From: Plazaster borealis
Taxonomy: Eukaryota > Echinodermata > Asteroidea > Forcipulatida > Labidiasteridae
Direction of reading: 5' to 3'
Length of the DNA stretch: 64,000 nt
NCBI GenBank assembly: GCA_021014325.1
Contig: CM037461.1
Span: forward strand, 24,475,376-24,539,375
Shown: positions 41,549 to 51,848 of the stretch, one piece after another
Layout: the number at the start of each line of letters is the position of its first letter
Position numbering within the stretch: position 1 is the stretch's first letter
Program-made: the position numbers and the translations under genes
The notes under the pieces: model-generated
What the model was told of the DNA's origin: nothing
Database searches by the model: none
The model's input: only the letters and a program-made list of their open reading frames with translations

Positions 41549-41850
41549 TTAGCTTTCCGCACTGATGGTCGACACAATTCTCCTTCGGACAGCTTCCAGC
41601 TCTTCCAATCCAACCCCTCCTATGATTTCCACATCTCCTGTGTCTCCCTCGTCGTTGGAGTCATCTCCGTTCCCTGTGTATGTTTTTGTCGAATCCACAT
41701 CTGGTGGAAAGTCCTCCTCGGACTCCAGGTCAGAGTTCGGGAACTCTTCACTTGACCTTTGACCTCCTTCGTTGCTGTCCTCATCATCAGTGTCGACCTC
41801 CTCATGGGTGAGAGAATTGAGGGAATCGGTCAAGCCAGTTGGAACAGTAC
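41549..41850 (-). CDS. RIC3: RIC3 exon 6 (last)
   Basis: 302 nt, phase 1 in. Acceptor TTTACAG|GTACTG; stop at 41551-41549. Residues 236-335: Asp/Glu/Ser-rich tail ending VGLEELEAVRRRIVSTISAES. Confidence 0.88.
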
Positions 41851-44800
41851 CTGTAAATTATAGATTTTATAATAATAATAATAATAATAATAGTGGCTTA
41901 TTATACAGCGCTCAAATCTGACACTCAGTGATGCTCATGGCGCTCCACCATTGTTACCCCTGGTCACTGGGCCATTTATTTCATTCCTTAAACCATCCCA
42001 GCTCCCTTGGGAATATAGAGCCTGTGCTGCCAAATATTTTATACACAATTAGGCTTTGCTACACATACAGCATGGCTCAAAATTTACATTGCTGCTTGGG
42101 TTTGCAAAATGCTTACTTTGATAAAAATCTTGTTTCAAAAATATTCACAAATCCCATCCTAAACTAATTTTCTAATCATTTTCTGATCGCGTCAAATACT
42201 TGCATTTTGACACGCGCGTACAAAGCGTCCAACAAGAGCCATACAAGCGCTCAAAAGTTTCTAACAAACGTGTGCGCATAGTAGTCACTTTTTGGAGCCA
42301 ATCAGTGTTGTTTGACGGTACATCCCTACCAGGGGTTAGTGACGAGAGTTATCGGTACAGCGCACTGTCCATGGTAGCAAGGCTGTGTTTATTCTGCTTG
42401 GTTATGTAAATGTTATTGCTTGGTTGAATAAACAGAGTGTGGGTTCGAATCCTGGTCCTGACACTTGTGCCTTTGAGCAAGGCACTTAACCACAATTGCT
42501 TCGTAAAAAGTTGGGAAGGTAGTGCATTCTGCTCTACCAGCTAGGCTCCTAGTGGATGATACCCATGCCTACATCCTTACGGACTGTGAAGGGGGTAACC
42601 CTGTTTCAGCCCCAGGAGTAGGTGGCAACATGCCCCTGGCGACAGTTGATTTGGGACAACAGCCCACATCAGTGTAGCCCTCACCGAAGTGGCTGTCCGG
42701 CCTTGTGATGTTAGGCAAATCTCTCATAAATTTTCAACGATTTCAAAGACTTGGACTCACCAGTAAGCTGTTCAGTCACTTGACTCATTGCAATACCCAT
42801 GTTATTCATCATATCCATCATACGCTGCATGGAACGTTCAGTATCCTCAAGACGTTTCTTAAGAGCAGTCACCTCATCAGGACTACCCTCAGATGCAGCT
42901 GCAAGGAAATAAGCAATCTCTAATTACTATAGAATGCTTGGCAGTGGTAGAAGATGGCAATCAGTAAGGACAAGAACAAGCAGATACTTAAATTCATTTG
43001 TCCCCTATTCCGTTCGTCTTCTTAATTATCAGCATACAAGTTAATGTTTGTATCTTATTCTTTTTATCACCTCCCTCACCCGTTCTCATCTTGTTAAGAT
43101 TGTATGTCTTTGGTAGTTGTTTTAAATCAGATCTTATTATTGTATTTTACATTGCCTGTTATTGCTTATTGTGTATTTTTATATAAATCTTTTATCTTGT
43201 TGAATGTAACAAAACAATTTTCCTTTTTTGGACTAATAATAAAGAATGGAATGAATGAATGACCCTAAGATGACCTACCCTTACCCTGAGTAGGTGCTGT
43301 TGTAGTTCTAGTCTTAGGATTCTTCCTACTCTTGATGCCGTTGTAGTTTTCCGCACGTAGTTGTTCTGAGAGCTTTTTCTGCAGTTGTTCCTGTTGTACT
43401 CTGTGTAGTATTGCTTTTTCATCTTTCTCTGTATCCCACATAGCAGTAACGTCTGGCTCATTCGGTTTGTTGGGTTTGTCCTTGAGGAATATCTGTAGTT
43501 AAGTATTGTAACCCAGAGATGAGATTTGACGAATGTGACAATTCAAGAAAAAAGCTTGAGGGCCCGAGTGTTATTATTGCTTATAAATTCAAAAATACCT
43601 GGGACAGTTTATCCATTCTGATTGGTCAAGAGGTGGTCATGTGGCCATGTTTAAATGCTCGATATAAACACAGTGAAGAGTGTTAAAAAAATGGTCTGAG
43701 GAAATTGAGTCAAAAGAGGGTGCTATCAGACGATTGCACGAATTGCACAAATTTCACGGCCCAATTAAAGTTGGTAGGTCGCATATTTGGCTTGTGCGAA
43801 TTCAAAACTTGCATGCGATAGTTTGAAAATTAAGCGCACAAGTTCGAAACTTGCGCAAGGAGCTACTATAGAAATTCTACGCAGATTCGAGGTGAGCCTT
43901 GGAGTGAGATGAGCCTAAACTGTCATATTTGTTCTTAGCCTTTAAAGGTTTTGGATGTTTTTAACGGAAGGTATTTATGAGAACCAAGTACACTTGTTGC
44001 TAAGAGAAGGGGTTTGCCCCGGTGTGTCTGGCATCCAATGCGCTTATGCCTCATCTAGATGCTTAACAGGCTTTGATTAGAACCATCATAGAAGTAGAAG
44101 TAGAAGTTTAACAGTCCAACAGTTTGAGTGTTGAGTTACATGTACCATATGGTGTTGAATTTGTGAAAGGGTGGAAGGATCCTGACAATCACTCAAGGGA
44201 GTTATAATTAATGTACTTTGCTCAAGTCCTTTTTGATAAAAACAAAATGCTGAGTTAAAGGGGCTGTGTCGTCATGATCAAAGCAGGCCTGTGGCTGTCA
44301 TGGAATTATGAACTCTCACCCAGTTACTGCACAAGCATTCTCTCCATAGATAAGATCCGAGGGAGGGCCCGTGTGCATGCAGTAACTGGACGAGAGTTCA
44401 AAATTCCATGTACAACCACAGGCCTGCTTTGATCATGGTCATGATCATGATCATTGACTATTGTGGGAAATAATGACTTACCCTGTACATGATGTACGCA
44501 AAGTATATCACAATGCCAACAGCATACAGAGGAAGTACTGACCCCATGACCCCACGACCTTTGGATGCTTCCTGTTTCTGCTGGGCAAAATATGACGCAG
44601 GATCACCAGCTGAAATGGAGAGACAAAAAATAACAATTTCAGGGTGCGTCAGGGTGCGAAATTAACAGTTGCAACCTGTGATCAAACTAGCATCAAACCG
44701 TCGTTGCCCGTCGGGCAACCTTTAAAAAATAAGTCTTGAAGATGTACTACTCGGGTTGGGGCGGGGTGTCTTCAAAAGTAGTTCTCTCTGTATTAGCCCG

Positions 44801-47750
44801 AACATCTGACGTCACACTTCGAGGCTCGTGAATAACAGCAGATAGCGGCCTTGAGCAACTGGCAGGATCCTGGCAGTTGCTACCATTACATTGTGTATAA
44901 TCAACATTACATGCAAACCTGCGCACCTTGTCCAATGAAATCATTGGACATGTAAAACCAGTCCCTGTCTACAGGGGACCAGTCTATCTCTGTATGAGCT
45001 ATGGACAGTTTCTTACCGTGCTTCATATTACGTTGGGCAGTTCGTTCCATCTCCATCCGTCTTGTTGCTCCAGGATTCCGCTGTCCACCCCTCATCTGTG
45101 GAGGCATCTCTATAGATAAGAAAGACATGAAAGTATCAATTAAGAAAATGATGTTGACTACCCCAGATGCAGGGTTCTCCCCATGCACAAGCTAGCGTAT
45201 CGGGCCGATATGTGCGAATTGCGTGCCGATACGCACACGGTAGTTTCACAAAAAACATGAAAAGAAAACCATATAGAATGCTCCAAATTGCACAGTAGGG
45301 CTTTGAAAAACCAAGAAAAACAACAAGTAAAAAACATTCCGAAGACCTTGTTTCAATTCAGCGTGCTTCGGCCAAACAACCAAAAAATTTGGCCCAGAAT
45401 GCCCAACAGTTTTGAAAAAATCTGGGGGAAAACCTTAGACGAAATTTTAAAATTACTACGAGGTAAATGATGATGAGTGATTGTCATTTGTAACCCTACA
45501 ATACAGTCACAGAAAGAGGCATGTAAAGTTACACTCAATGCAGTTATACTCAATGTATGTTGGAATAGGAGAGGGAATGGAAATTTCCATGGGCAGTATA
45601 ACATTACATTCGACTTGGGCAGTAGGACTAGGACATTACATTTGACCTGGGCAGTATAACATTACATTTGACCTGGGCAGTATAACATTACATTTGACCT
45701 GAGCAGTATAACATTACACTTGACCTGGGCAGTATAACATTACACTTGACCTGGGCAGTATAACATTACACTTGACCTGGGCAGTATAACATTACATTTG
45801 ACCTGGGCAGTATAACATTACATTTGACCTGGGCAGTATAACATTACATTTGACCTGGGCAGTATAACATTACATTTGACCTGGGCAGTATAACATTACA
45901 CTTGACCTGGGCAGTATAACATTACACTTGACCTGAGCAGTATAACATTACACTTGACCTGGGCAGTATAACATTACACTTGACCTGGGCAGTATAACAT
46001 TACATTTGACCTGGGCAGTATAACATTACATTTGACCTGGGCAGTATAACATTACATTTGACCTGGGCAGTATAACATTACATTTGACCTGGGCAGTATA
46101 ACATTACACTTGACCTGGGCAGTATAACATTACACTTGACCTGGGCAGTATAACATTACATTTGACCTGGGCAGTATAACATTAAATTTGACCTGGGCAG
46201 TATAACATTACATTTGACCTGAGCAGTATAACATTACACTTGACCTGAGCAGTATAACATTACACTTGACCTGGGCAGTATAACATTACATTTGACCTGA
46301 TAAGAGCTGTACATGTACATCATACTAGTATATAAATAGATACTTTGTAAAAGGTACTCTTGACTGACATAAATGAAAAATGCATTGAATGCAAACAAAA
46401 CAGTTTACAATTGGTTATTATTACATTATATTTCCCATCCCCTTATGGTGATCCCCTGGCTGCTGCTTCCAAGGTTGTATTGTAAACTTGATCCTTGGCT
46501 ATACAGCAGCTAATGGTTGTATGGCTTCTGACTGGCACGCTGAACATGCCAACAAAGATATTTACAAAATAGTGAGACCGCCAAGATAGGGCTAGATAGC
46601 TCAGTTGGTAGAGCGCCAGCACGTTAACCCAGAGGTCGTTGGTTAAAATCCTGCTCTAGTAAATTTTTATCGTTCAACCCAAAATAATTTTTAAAAAATT
46701 ACTCAGTCAGTTTCCCTTGTGGTTTATAAACTTGACAATATAATTCTAACGTTAATTTACCAAAACATGAACAAAATATTTTAAAATATTTGTTTACATT
46801 TCTCATCTCAAAGCCCATTTTTATGAAAACAAGTGAAGTAGGAAACAATGCTTAGTGCAGTTGCTGGGAACCAGTCAAAACAAAGTTAACTCTGTAATGT
46901 AAGTCTAAATGCACTTTATCTGGTTTTGGTTACCTAGGCCTCCTATATTTTCTTAAAATTTAAAAGCCTAGTTCTTCCATTCTAGCTCTTTTGGTCACAT
47001 CCCTTAGACTTACATGATGTAAGAGTAAGACTAAGAAAAAGCTGTGATGGACCATGGGATGGACCATGTCACTGTGTAGGCACTAGCTTTGCACATTTAT
47101 AAAGAAAGACAAAAGTCAGAAAAATTGTTCACTCATAATTGTTAATGTATTGTTACCAAAAGCAATCTCATTTGAATAAGATACTATTTTATTTCAAAAT
47201 GAATGAAAAAGTGGGGCCGGATACGGACATTTTTCCTAAAAGTTACCTGTGAAACTGAAAGTTTCAGTTGGGCCATGGAGGATGGTTGGGCGCACAGCTA
47301 GCCCAGGGCATGCAGGGTTTTGTTTATGAATAAAAAAAATTCAAAACGAACCCTCGGGTGCTAGCTGTGCCCAACTACAATAATCTTCATAGAGGCTAAT
47401 CCACACTGTACATTATCAAAACAGAACAGACAATATCGTATTACCTATGTAGTTTTATTTAACTTAGTCAATTTGTAAGAATAAACACACATTCATGGCA
47501 TTACACACATTACTTTACACAACAAATGACGACAAAAAACCCAATAAATAGGGCCTATCGGTTGACAAATTTATGATGAACATTTGGGAATGATTTTAAT
47601 TCAATATTTACCCGGTACTTTTTCCTTGTCGTCGGTTGGTTCTGATCCAAACCATTTCATGAATATATTGCTGAATATCGACGGATACAGAACTGCATTA
47701 CAGAGGACTAAAATGGTAAAAACAAAACACATCGTATGATGGACCGCCAT
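41549..47750 (-). CDS. RIC3: RIC3 acetylcholine receptor chaperone
   Basis: Six coding exons: 47750-47612, 45109-45017, 44609-44482, 43492-43285, 42898-42761, 41850-41549; phases 1,1,0,1,1; 1008 nt, 335 aa. RIC-3 is an ER membrane protein that helps fold and assemble nicotinic acetylcholine (and related) receptor subunits. Seen here: an N-terminal hydrophobic segment (about residues 7-26), a polar Met/Arg-rich linker with RGGQRNPGATRR, the family core FAQQKQEASKGRGVMGSVLPLYAVGI.. with the second membrane segment (about 100-119), then Lys/Glu-rich coiled-coil segments (about 140-170 and 195-225) and a very acidic tail (VDTDDEDS, ESEEDFPPDVDS) ending in an Arg-rich helix. The order TM-linker-TM-coiled coil-acidic tail is that of RIC3. 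Length is close to vertebrate RIC3. Kozak context of the start is strong. Confidence 0.9.
41868..42050 (-). mobile_element. SINE body with (AAT)n tail, family E
   Basis: (AAT)n at left, 'tcattccttaaaccatccca', 'ctcccttgggaatatagagc', 'ctgtgctgccaa', parallel to 37730-37890. In RIC3 intron 5, about 18 bp upstream of the exon 6 acceptor. Confidence 0.6.
42432..42700 (+). mobile_element. SINE-like element with tRNA B-box start
   Basis: 'gagtgtgggttcgaatcctg' (B box), 'gagcaaggcacttaacc' as in the tRNA-Leu SINE, then a different body ('ccaggagtaggtggcaacat', 'gacagttgatttgggac'). Likely a separate family that shares the head. Confidence 0.65.
42761..42898 (-). CDS. RIC3: RIC3 exon 5
   Basis: 138 nt, phase 1 to 1. 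Acceptor CCTTGCAG|CTGC; donor ACTG|GTGAGT. Residues 190-236: a coiled-coil stretch (EVTALKKRLEDTERSMQRMM) rich in Met. Confidence 0.88.
43285..43492 (-). CDS. RIC3: RIC3 exon 4
   Basis: 208 nt, phase 0 in, 1 out. Acceptor AACTACAG|ATA; donor CAGG|GTAAGG. Residues 121-190: IFLKDKPNKP just after the membrane segment, then ILHRVQQEQLQKKLSEQLRA (coiled coil). Confidence 0.9.
44273..44437. mobile_element. Foldback element in RIC3 intron 3
   Basis: 'catgatcaaagcaggcctgt' pairs with 'acaggcctgctttgatcatg'; arms of about 60 bp continue through 'ggaattatgaactctc' / 'gagagttcaaaattcc', centre about 40 bp. It ends 45 bp from exon 3's donor. Confidence 0.85.
44482..44609 (-). CDS. RIC3: RIC3 exon 3 (second membrane segment)
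   Basis: 128 nt, phase 1 in, 0 out. Acceptor CATTTCAG|CTG; donor ACAGG|GTAAGT. Residues 78-120, the most conserved RIC3 block: KGRGVMGSVLPLY then a hydrophobic helix ending YIMYR. Confidence 0.92.
44747..44960. repeat. Dispersed repeat shared with 52025-52310
   Basis: 'acatctgacgtcacacttcg', 'aggctcgtgaataa' and 'caatgaaatcattggac' recur in reverse at 52.0-52.3 kb. The last word is a near-palindrome that is tandemly expanded at the other locus. Confidence 0.6.
45017..45109 (-). CDS. RIC3: RIC3 exon 2
   Basis: 93 nt, phase 1 to 1. Acceptor TCTATAG|AGATG; donor CACG|GTAAGA. Residues 47-77, the Met/Gln/Arg-rich linker (MPPQMRGGQRNPGATRRMEM). Confidence 0.85.
45171..45435 (-). mobile_element. 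MITE, family T6, reversed copy
   Basis: 'agggttctccccatgcacaa' at left; 'cgtatcgggccgatatg', 'aagaccttgtttcaattca', 'gcgtgcttcggcc' as the complement of 26538-26810. Confidence 0.7.
45591..46299 (+). repeat. 26-bp minisatellite in RIC3 intron 1, about 27 copies
   Basis: Unit 'gggcagtataac' + 'attacatttgacct'. Copies differ mainly at one base (attacaTttg or attacaCttg) and at gggc/gagc, in runs that suggest blockwise duplication. Confidence 0.95.
46563..46730 (+). mobile_element. tRNA-derived SINE, family B, in RIC3 intron 1
   Basis: 'agggctagatagctcagttg', 'gtagagcgccagcacgttaa', 'ggtcgttggttaaaatcctg' (A and B boxes), then the 'ttcaacccaaaataat' body and 'cagtcagtttcccttgtggt'. Confidence 0.8.
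47285..47375. repeat. Inverted repeat, 91 bp
   Basis: 'gttgggcgcacagctagccc' pairs with 'ggtgctagctgtgcccaac'; inner 'agggttttg' with 'caaaacgaaccct'. In RIC3 intron 1. Confidence 0.7.
47612..47750 (-). CDS. RIC3: RIC3 exon 1
   Basis: ATG at 47750-47748 (context AAAGATGGCGG, also a YY1-type word); 46 codons plus one base; donor CCGG|GTAAAT. It encodes MAVHHTMCFVFTILVLC.., an N-terminal signal-anchor-like hydrophobic segment, then WFGSEPTDDKEK. Chosen as start because it gives the expected N-terminal membrane segment and the frame joins exon 2. Confidence 0.85.
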
Positions 47751-48641
47751 CTTTGTCTATTGCTGCTTGCAAGAAGTGTACACTAATCAAGGAATCACAC
47801 ACAAACCCAACCCGTTACAACTTCGTTTTGATGTTGATCGACCCCGCAAGTAATATAACGGGATACTCGATCAAAAGATAACGGGCACCTTCATAATCTC
47901 ATCTCCGGGGACGTTAATAACAAGCAGCCAATACTGTATTGTCGTGTTCTATGTGTTCACAGGCTCGAAAGTCATGGAATTGAAAAAATGAAACCTGACT
48001 ATTCCCTTCTTGCCTCGGTTTGGGTAACATTACTTCAATGTAAGAAAATCAGCTCTCCCGAGTCCCTGTGTTGCAATTTCTTTCATTCATTCGAATGATT
48101 TACATGTACAGGTCGTCCATCCAAACCGAGGCTGGGTAAAAGATGAGAACAACAGGAACAAAATGATGAGGTTGTTAGAATCGGGTTGCCGTTAAGAAAC
48201 TCGACTATCTCATTAATTAAGCGGGAGTAATTTGGTATCTAGTGTAGATATTATGATTGATAAACTATACACTGCATCAATGTGGCTGGCGGGGCTGCAT
48301 ACTCATAAGGAGTTGAGATGGTTATGGAATGCCTTTGGTCCCGATCCCATATGAATGGAGCAATAGGGTGAAGATTCTTCGGGAAAAAAAGTGTATTTGA
48401 AAAACGTGTCTAAGAGGAATATAGTAGGGGGCTAGTAAAATAATACATAAAATAAACAAACAACAATAAATGAAATTTGTGAGAAAAAACCCTCTGTATA
48501 TAAATAAAATTGAGTAAAATGAATTTGAAGGAACTTCTCCTCTTCACTATGATGTAGCAAAGGTGAACGGGAGGAATTCTAAAGCGATGGCGGTGACGTA
48601 ATACTTCCTTCATGAATAAAAAAATTCTTCGATTTAATTTA

Positions 48642-48909
48642 AAGGGAAAGTTTTTTTTTTTTAATCTAGAGCAGTTATGTCACCGCACGCAGGAAGAATA
48701 ACCCGTTATTGGATGAACGTATCTTACAGTAACGTTTCTCAGATTCAAATTTTGGGGGATAAAAACTCATATCATCTTCCATAACCACATTACTTCGAAG
48801 TGAAATGATTCTCAAAATGCTTCATATTATCGAAAGCTGATATGTACTCTAACCAATGTATTTTTTTGCCATTAATTTTAAGAGTGATTACCAAACGTCC
48901 CCTTTAATG
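48642..48909 (-). mobile_element. MITE T4, shortened copy
   Basis: 'agcagttatgtcaccgcacg', 'aggaagaataa', 'acagtaacgtttctcagatt', ends 'accaaacgtcccctttaa'; the first third of the family is missing. Confidence 0.7.
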
Positions 48910-50209
48910 CGTGATTGCTTTATACGTACGTCGCTAATTGACTAAGAGCGCTGCCTGGATGGATAGATTAATGGTCCTGTGTGTTGGTTTCGTGCAGTGA
49001 ACACATGTCCAAACCATTGATTACGACAGAATAAAGTCAATACCGCCAGGCAACCGTCTGTTCGCAGATGAATTAATTGAAATGAACAGCATCACAACAA
49101 TTAAATAATTCGTGGTAGAAACGACCGGTTAGAGACTTGTAATTTTTTCACCACTTACATGAGGACTCTATCCATTGAAAAATGAGTACATCACAAAATT
49201 GAATTTGACATTAAAGTGCCTCTTTAAGATTTGTGGCTGTTTACCAACTTGCGTATGGGGTTCCCTTTCCACATAGCTGTTTTCAAATGTTTTCTTTTCC
49301 CCAAATTTATACGATTTCGTTCGGTCCAACAGTGAGGTTTTTAAAAATGTTTTTATTCTATAACAAACATTATTGCCTTATAAGAATAGTTCCAAGCGCC
49401 GTTTAACTTCATAATTTATATAGATCCATTGCACAACGCGCAGCGCAGTTACACGCTCCAATCCTGTCCGCCATTTTGGGGCCAAAATATACACGAAGGA
49501 ATTGACTCTAAAAATGGTGGAAATAGTAGACGCGAATTTTGCGGAGGTGCATTCCGCGTTGTGTAAGGGGTTAAATATAGGTATGTTTATGGAAGTTTAT
49601 GGAAGTTTCATCATCTTGTAGGATTACAGATGTATAAATCGCCCTGTTTGTAAAATGTTCAGGACTTTGAAGCTGTAGTTTTTTTTTAAGTACAACCCTC
49701 TAAAACTCAACTAAAGTTAGCAACTAAGTCTGGTGTTGAAATGACCAATCCAAAACACAGTTTAAAGTCTTTAAAAAAAAAACCACCCACACATCACAAA
49801 CTTTTTGGAATAAAAACCGCATAACTTTTATTTACTTTGAAATTAACAAAAGGCAGCCATGTTTTAATATACATTTGTTCAAGAAAGAAAACATTAATTT
49901 TAGAGGCACTTTTCACTAAAATCTATCAATTTTAAGTTAAATATTGTTTCTTATTAAAGTATTTCAAATAACTTATCCTTGCAGTGGGTTTTGTTAAAAA
50001 AAGTATTTTGTGAATCTTTGTAACTTGTCATACTTGAAGCAGGTGCAGTCTGGCACCCGAGGGTTTATCGATTTTGGGAATCATTGCTATCCTCATTGGG
50101 TGAAGAGGGTACCAATCAGGGTAGAAGTATATCCACAGTGGGATAGTTTAGGGGACAACCCGTAGAAGAGGGCATGATTCTCTAAAGTCATTTCAGACTG
50201 CTCCAAGAC

Positions 50210-50353
50210 TAAGGCCGTATCTGAATTGGTGGCTACAGCTACGGCTATGACTGTTGCTAAGGGTGTTGCTAAGGACATCCCATACTTCAATGCATGGTGA
50301 CGTAGGGATCTAGCCATAGCCATGGCTACAGCCGCCAATTCGGACACAGCCTA
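50210..50353. mobile_element. Foldback MITE, family F2, complete
   Basis: 'aaggccgtatctgaattggt' pairs with 'gccaattcggacacagcct'; inner 'ggctacagctacggctatga' with 'catagccatggctacagcc'. Confidence 0.8.
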
Positions 50354-50728
50354 ATTATTGTGTTGAAAAGGTATCAACAAAAAGCTAAACAAACATTTCC
50401 CTTTTTCTTTTCTTTTTACAGATAACAAGTTTGAAAATGTGATTAATGCAATAGAAAACATATTGATGATCTTCTCCACACAATCATAGTTCTGGGTGCC
50501 AGGGCACTGGACATTATCACACAACAGCAGTGGGTACAACCCCCTTTACAACCTCATACCCACAAGGGGTTACTTCAGCTGCAACATTTGAACTTAAACT
50601 TCTAAAAGAGCGCCCTCTATCAATAATTCATTGAGAATAAATATTTCAAGTCATACCACAAAATATAGTAACGTCTTGAACTAAGACCAGTAGAATCAAG
50701 AAAATTGTAATACTTTTTGGTGGAAACG

Positions 50729-50734
50729 TTTATT
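50729..50734 (-). terminator. Candidate poly(A) signal of BORA
   Basis: AATAAA on the minus strand about 430 bp past the BORA stop. No transcript evidence. Confidence 0.3.
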
Positions 50735-51162
50735 TACCAGTAGTAAAAAAAACCTCCATAATTCCTCATTGCCTAATTTGATTTTCTCTGATTCCTCCAA
50801 CAAAGAGGCTTTAAACATGGGAATCAAAACTGGTTCTTTTTTTAAACCACAGGTTAAAGTTCAGCTCCGTCTCCCTGTTTGAAGCACCATAAAGAAAGTG
50901 TCCCTTTTCAGAAGGCAATAGGTTGGTTCTGTTCAAATATGTCCAACAATCAATGCAAAATGAATTAGCAGGGAGCCAGGAAACAAGACAACATGGATGC
51001 AAATGCAATATTGCTTTGGTCAATATTTGACTGGCTGACATTGTCTGTGGCTATGGCTGTTGACTGATGAAGTGACTCCTAGCCGTAGCCATTACTCATG
51101 CAGTTAATTCAGATAAGGCTTTTGAATGGTAGTCTCTCAACATGAACAGAGGTCAAGTCTCT

Positions 51163-51848
51163 TTATCTCATATTAGACCTAATGTCTTCCTTTTCATTCA
51201 TTGGATAACCATCTGCTGAATATTCATTAGTTTGCATAATATCAATGACATCACTATCAGTTACTTCCATTGAAGTGAAGCTTTGTGTATTGAATCCACT
51301 ATCTGACTGCATTGGCGTGACTTCTCGCTGGATGAACTTTGACCTTGGACTCGCTGCAGGGAACCCTCTAAGTGATGCAGACTTTTCTTGCATAAACTTT
51401 CCATCAGGATCTGGACTGGTACCATCTAAGCCAAGGTGGGATTTAGATGTTGTAGGAATAGCATCAAGTACCGATGAAGTATTACTGGGTACCAGTTTCA
51501 ATGTGGAAGTGAGTTGCTTTTGGGATGTGAAAAACTGGTACCGCATGCTCTCATCAACTTGAAATGATGGGGTATCATCAGAAACGTACATGCTACTGCT
51601 TACTGGGTTGATCATATCTTGGTCATCTTCAATGAACAGTTGATCCTCTGACGGTCGAGTACCACTACAGGATAGATCATTAGAACACTTGCTGGGGTTG
51701 AATAAATATGACTGCTCCATACTACACATGGATGAAGAGGCTGGGTCCGGACTGGATGATTCAGAATCAATGGAATCACTGTGATCAGTTGGGTCTCTCA
51801 CTATCAACAAATCATTCACTTGAAGAAAGTCGGTCATGGGTGCATCTT
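51163..51848 (-). CDS. BORA: BORA exon 10 (last)
   Basis: 686 nt, phase 1 in. Acceptor TTTGTATAG|AAGAT; stop at 51165-51163. Residues 374-601, Ser/Asp-rich and low-complexity, with the conserved DSGFNT degron at 556-561 and TSPDPDG, AASPRSK sites. Confidence 0.9.

Larger units (their letters stand above)
47751..51162. other. Intergenic region between RIC3 and BORA
   Basis: Upstream of RIC3 and downstream of BORA. No gene seen. It holds a reversed T4 element (48642-48909), a foldback F2 (50210-50353), half of another (51042-51124) and otherwise AT-rich sequence. 47.9-48.6 and 48.95-50.2 kb show nothing recognisable. Confidence 0.65.

Noticed and set aside
46588..46660. Functional tRNA gene with GTT at the anticodon position
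   Set aside because: The acceptor ends do not pair, and four copies share extra body sequence, as expected of a SINE.
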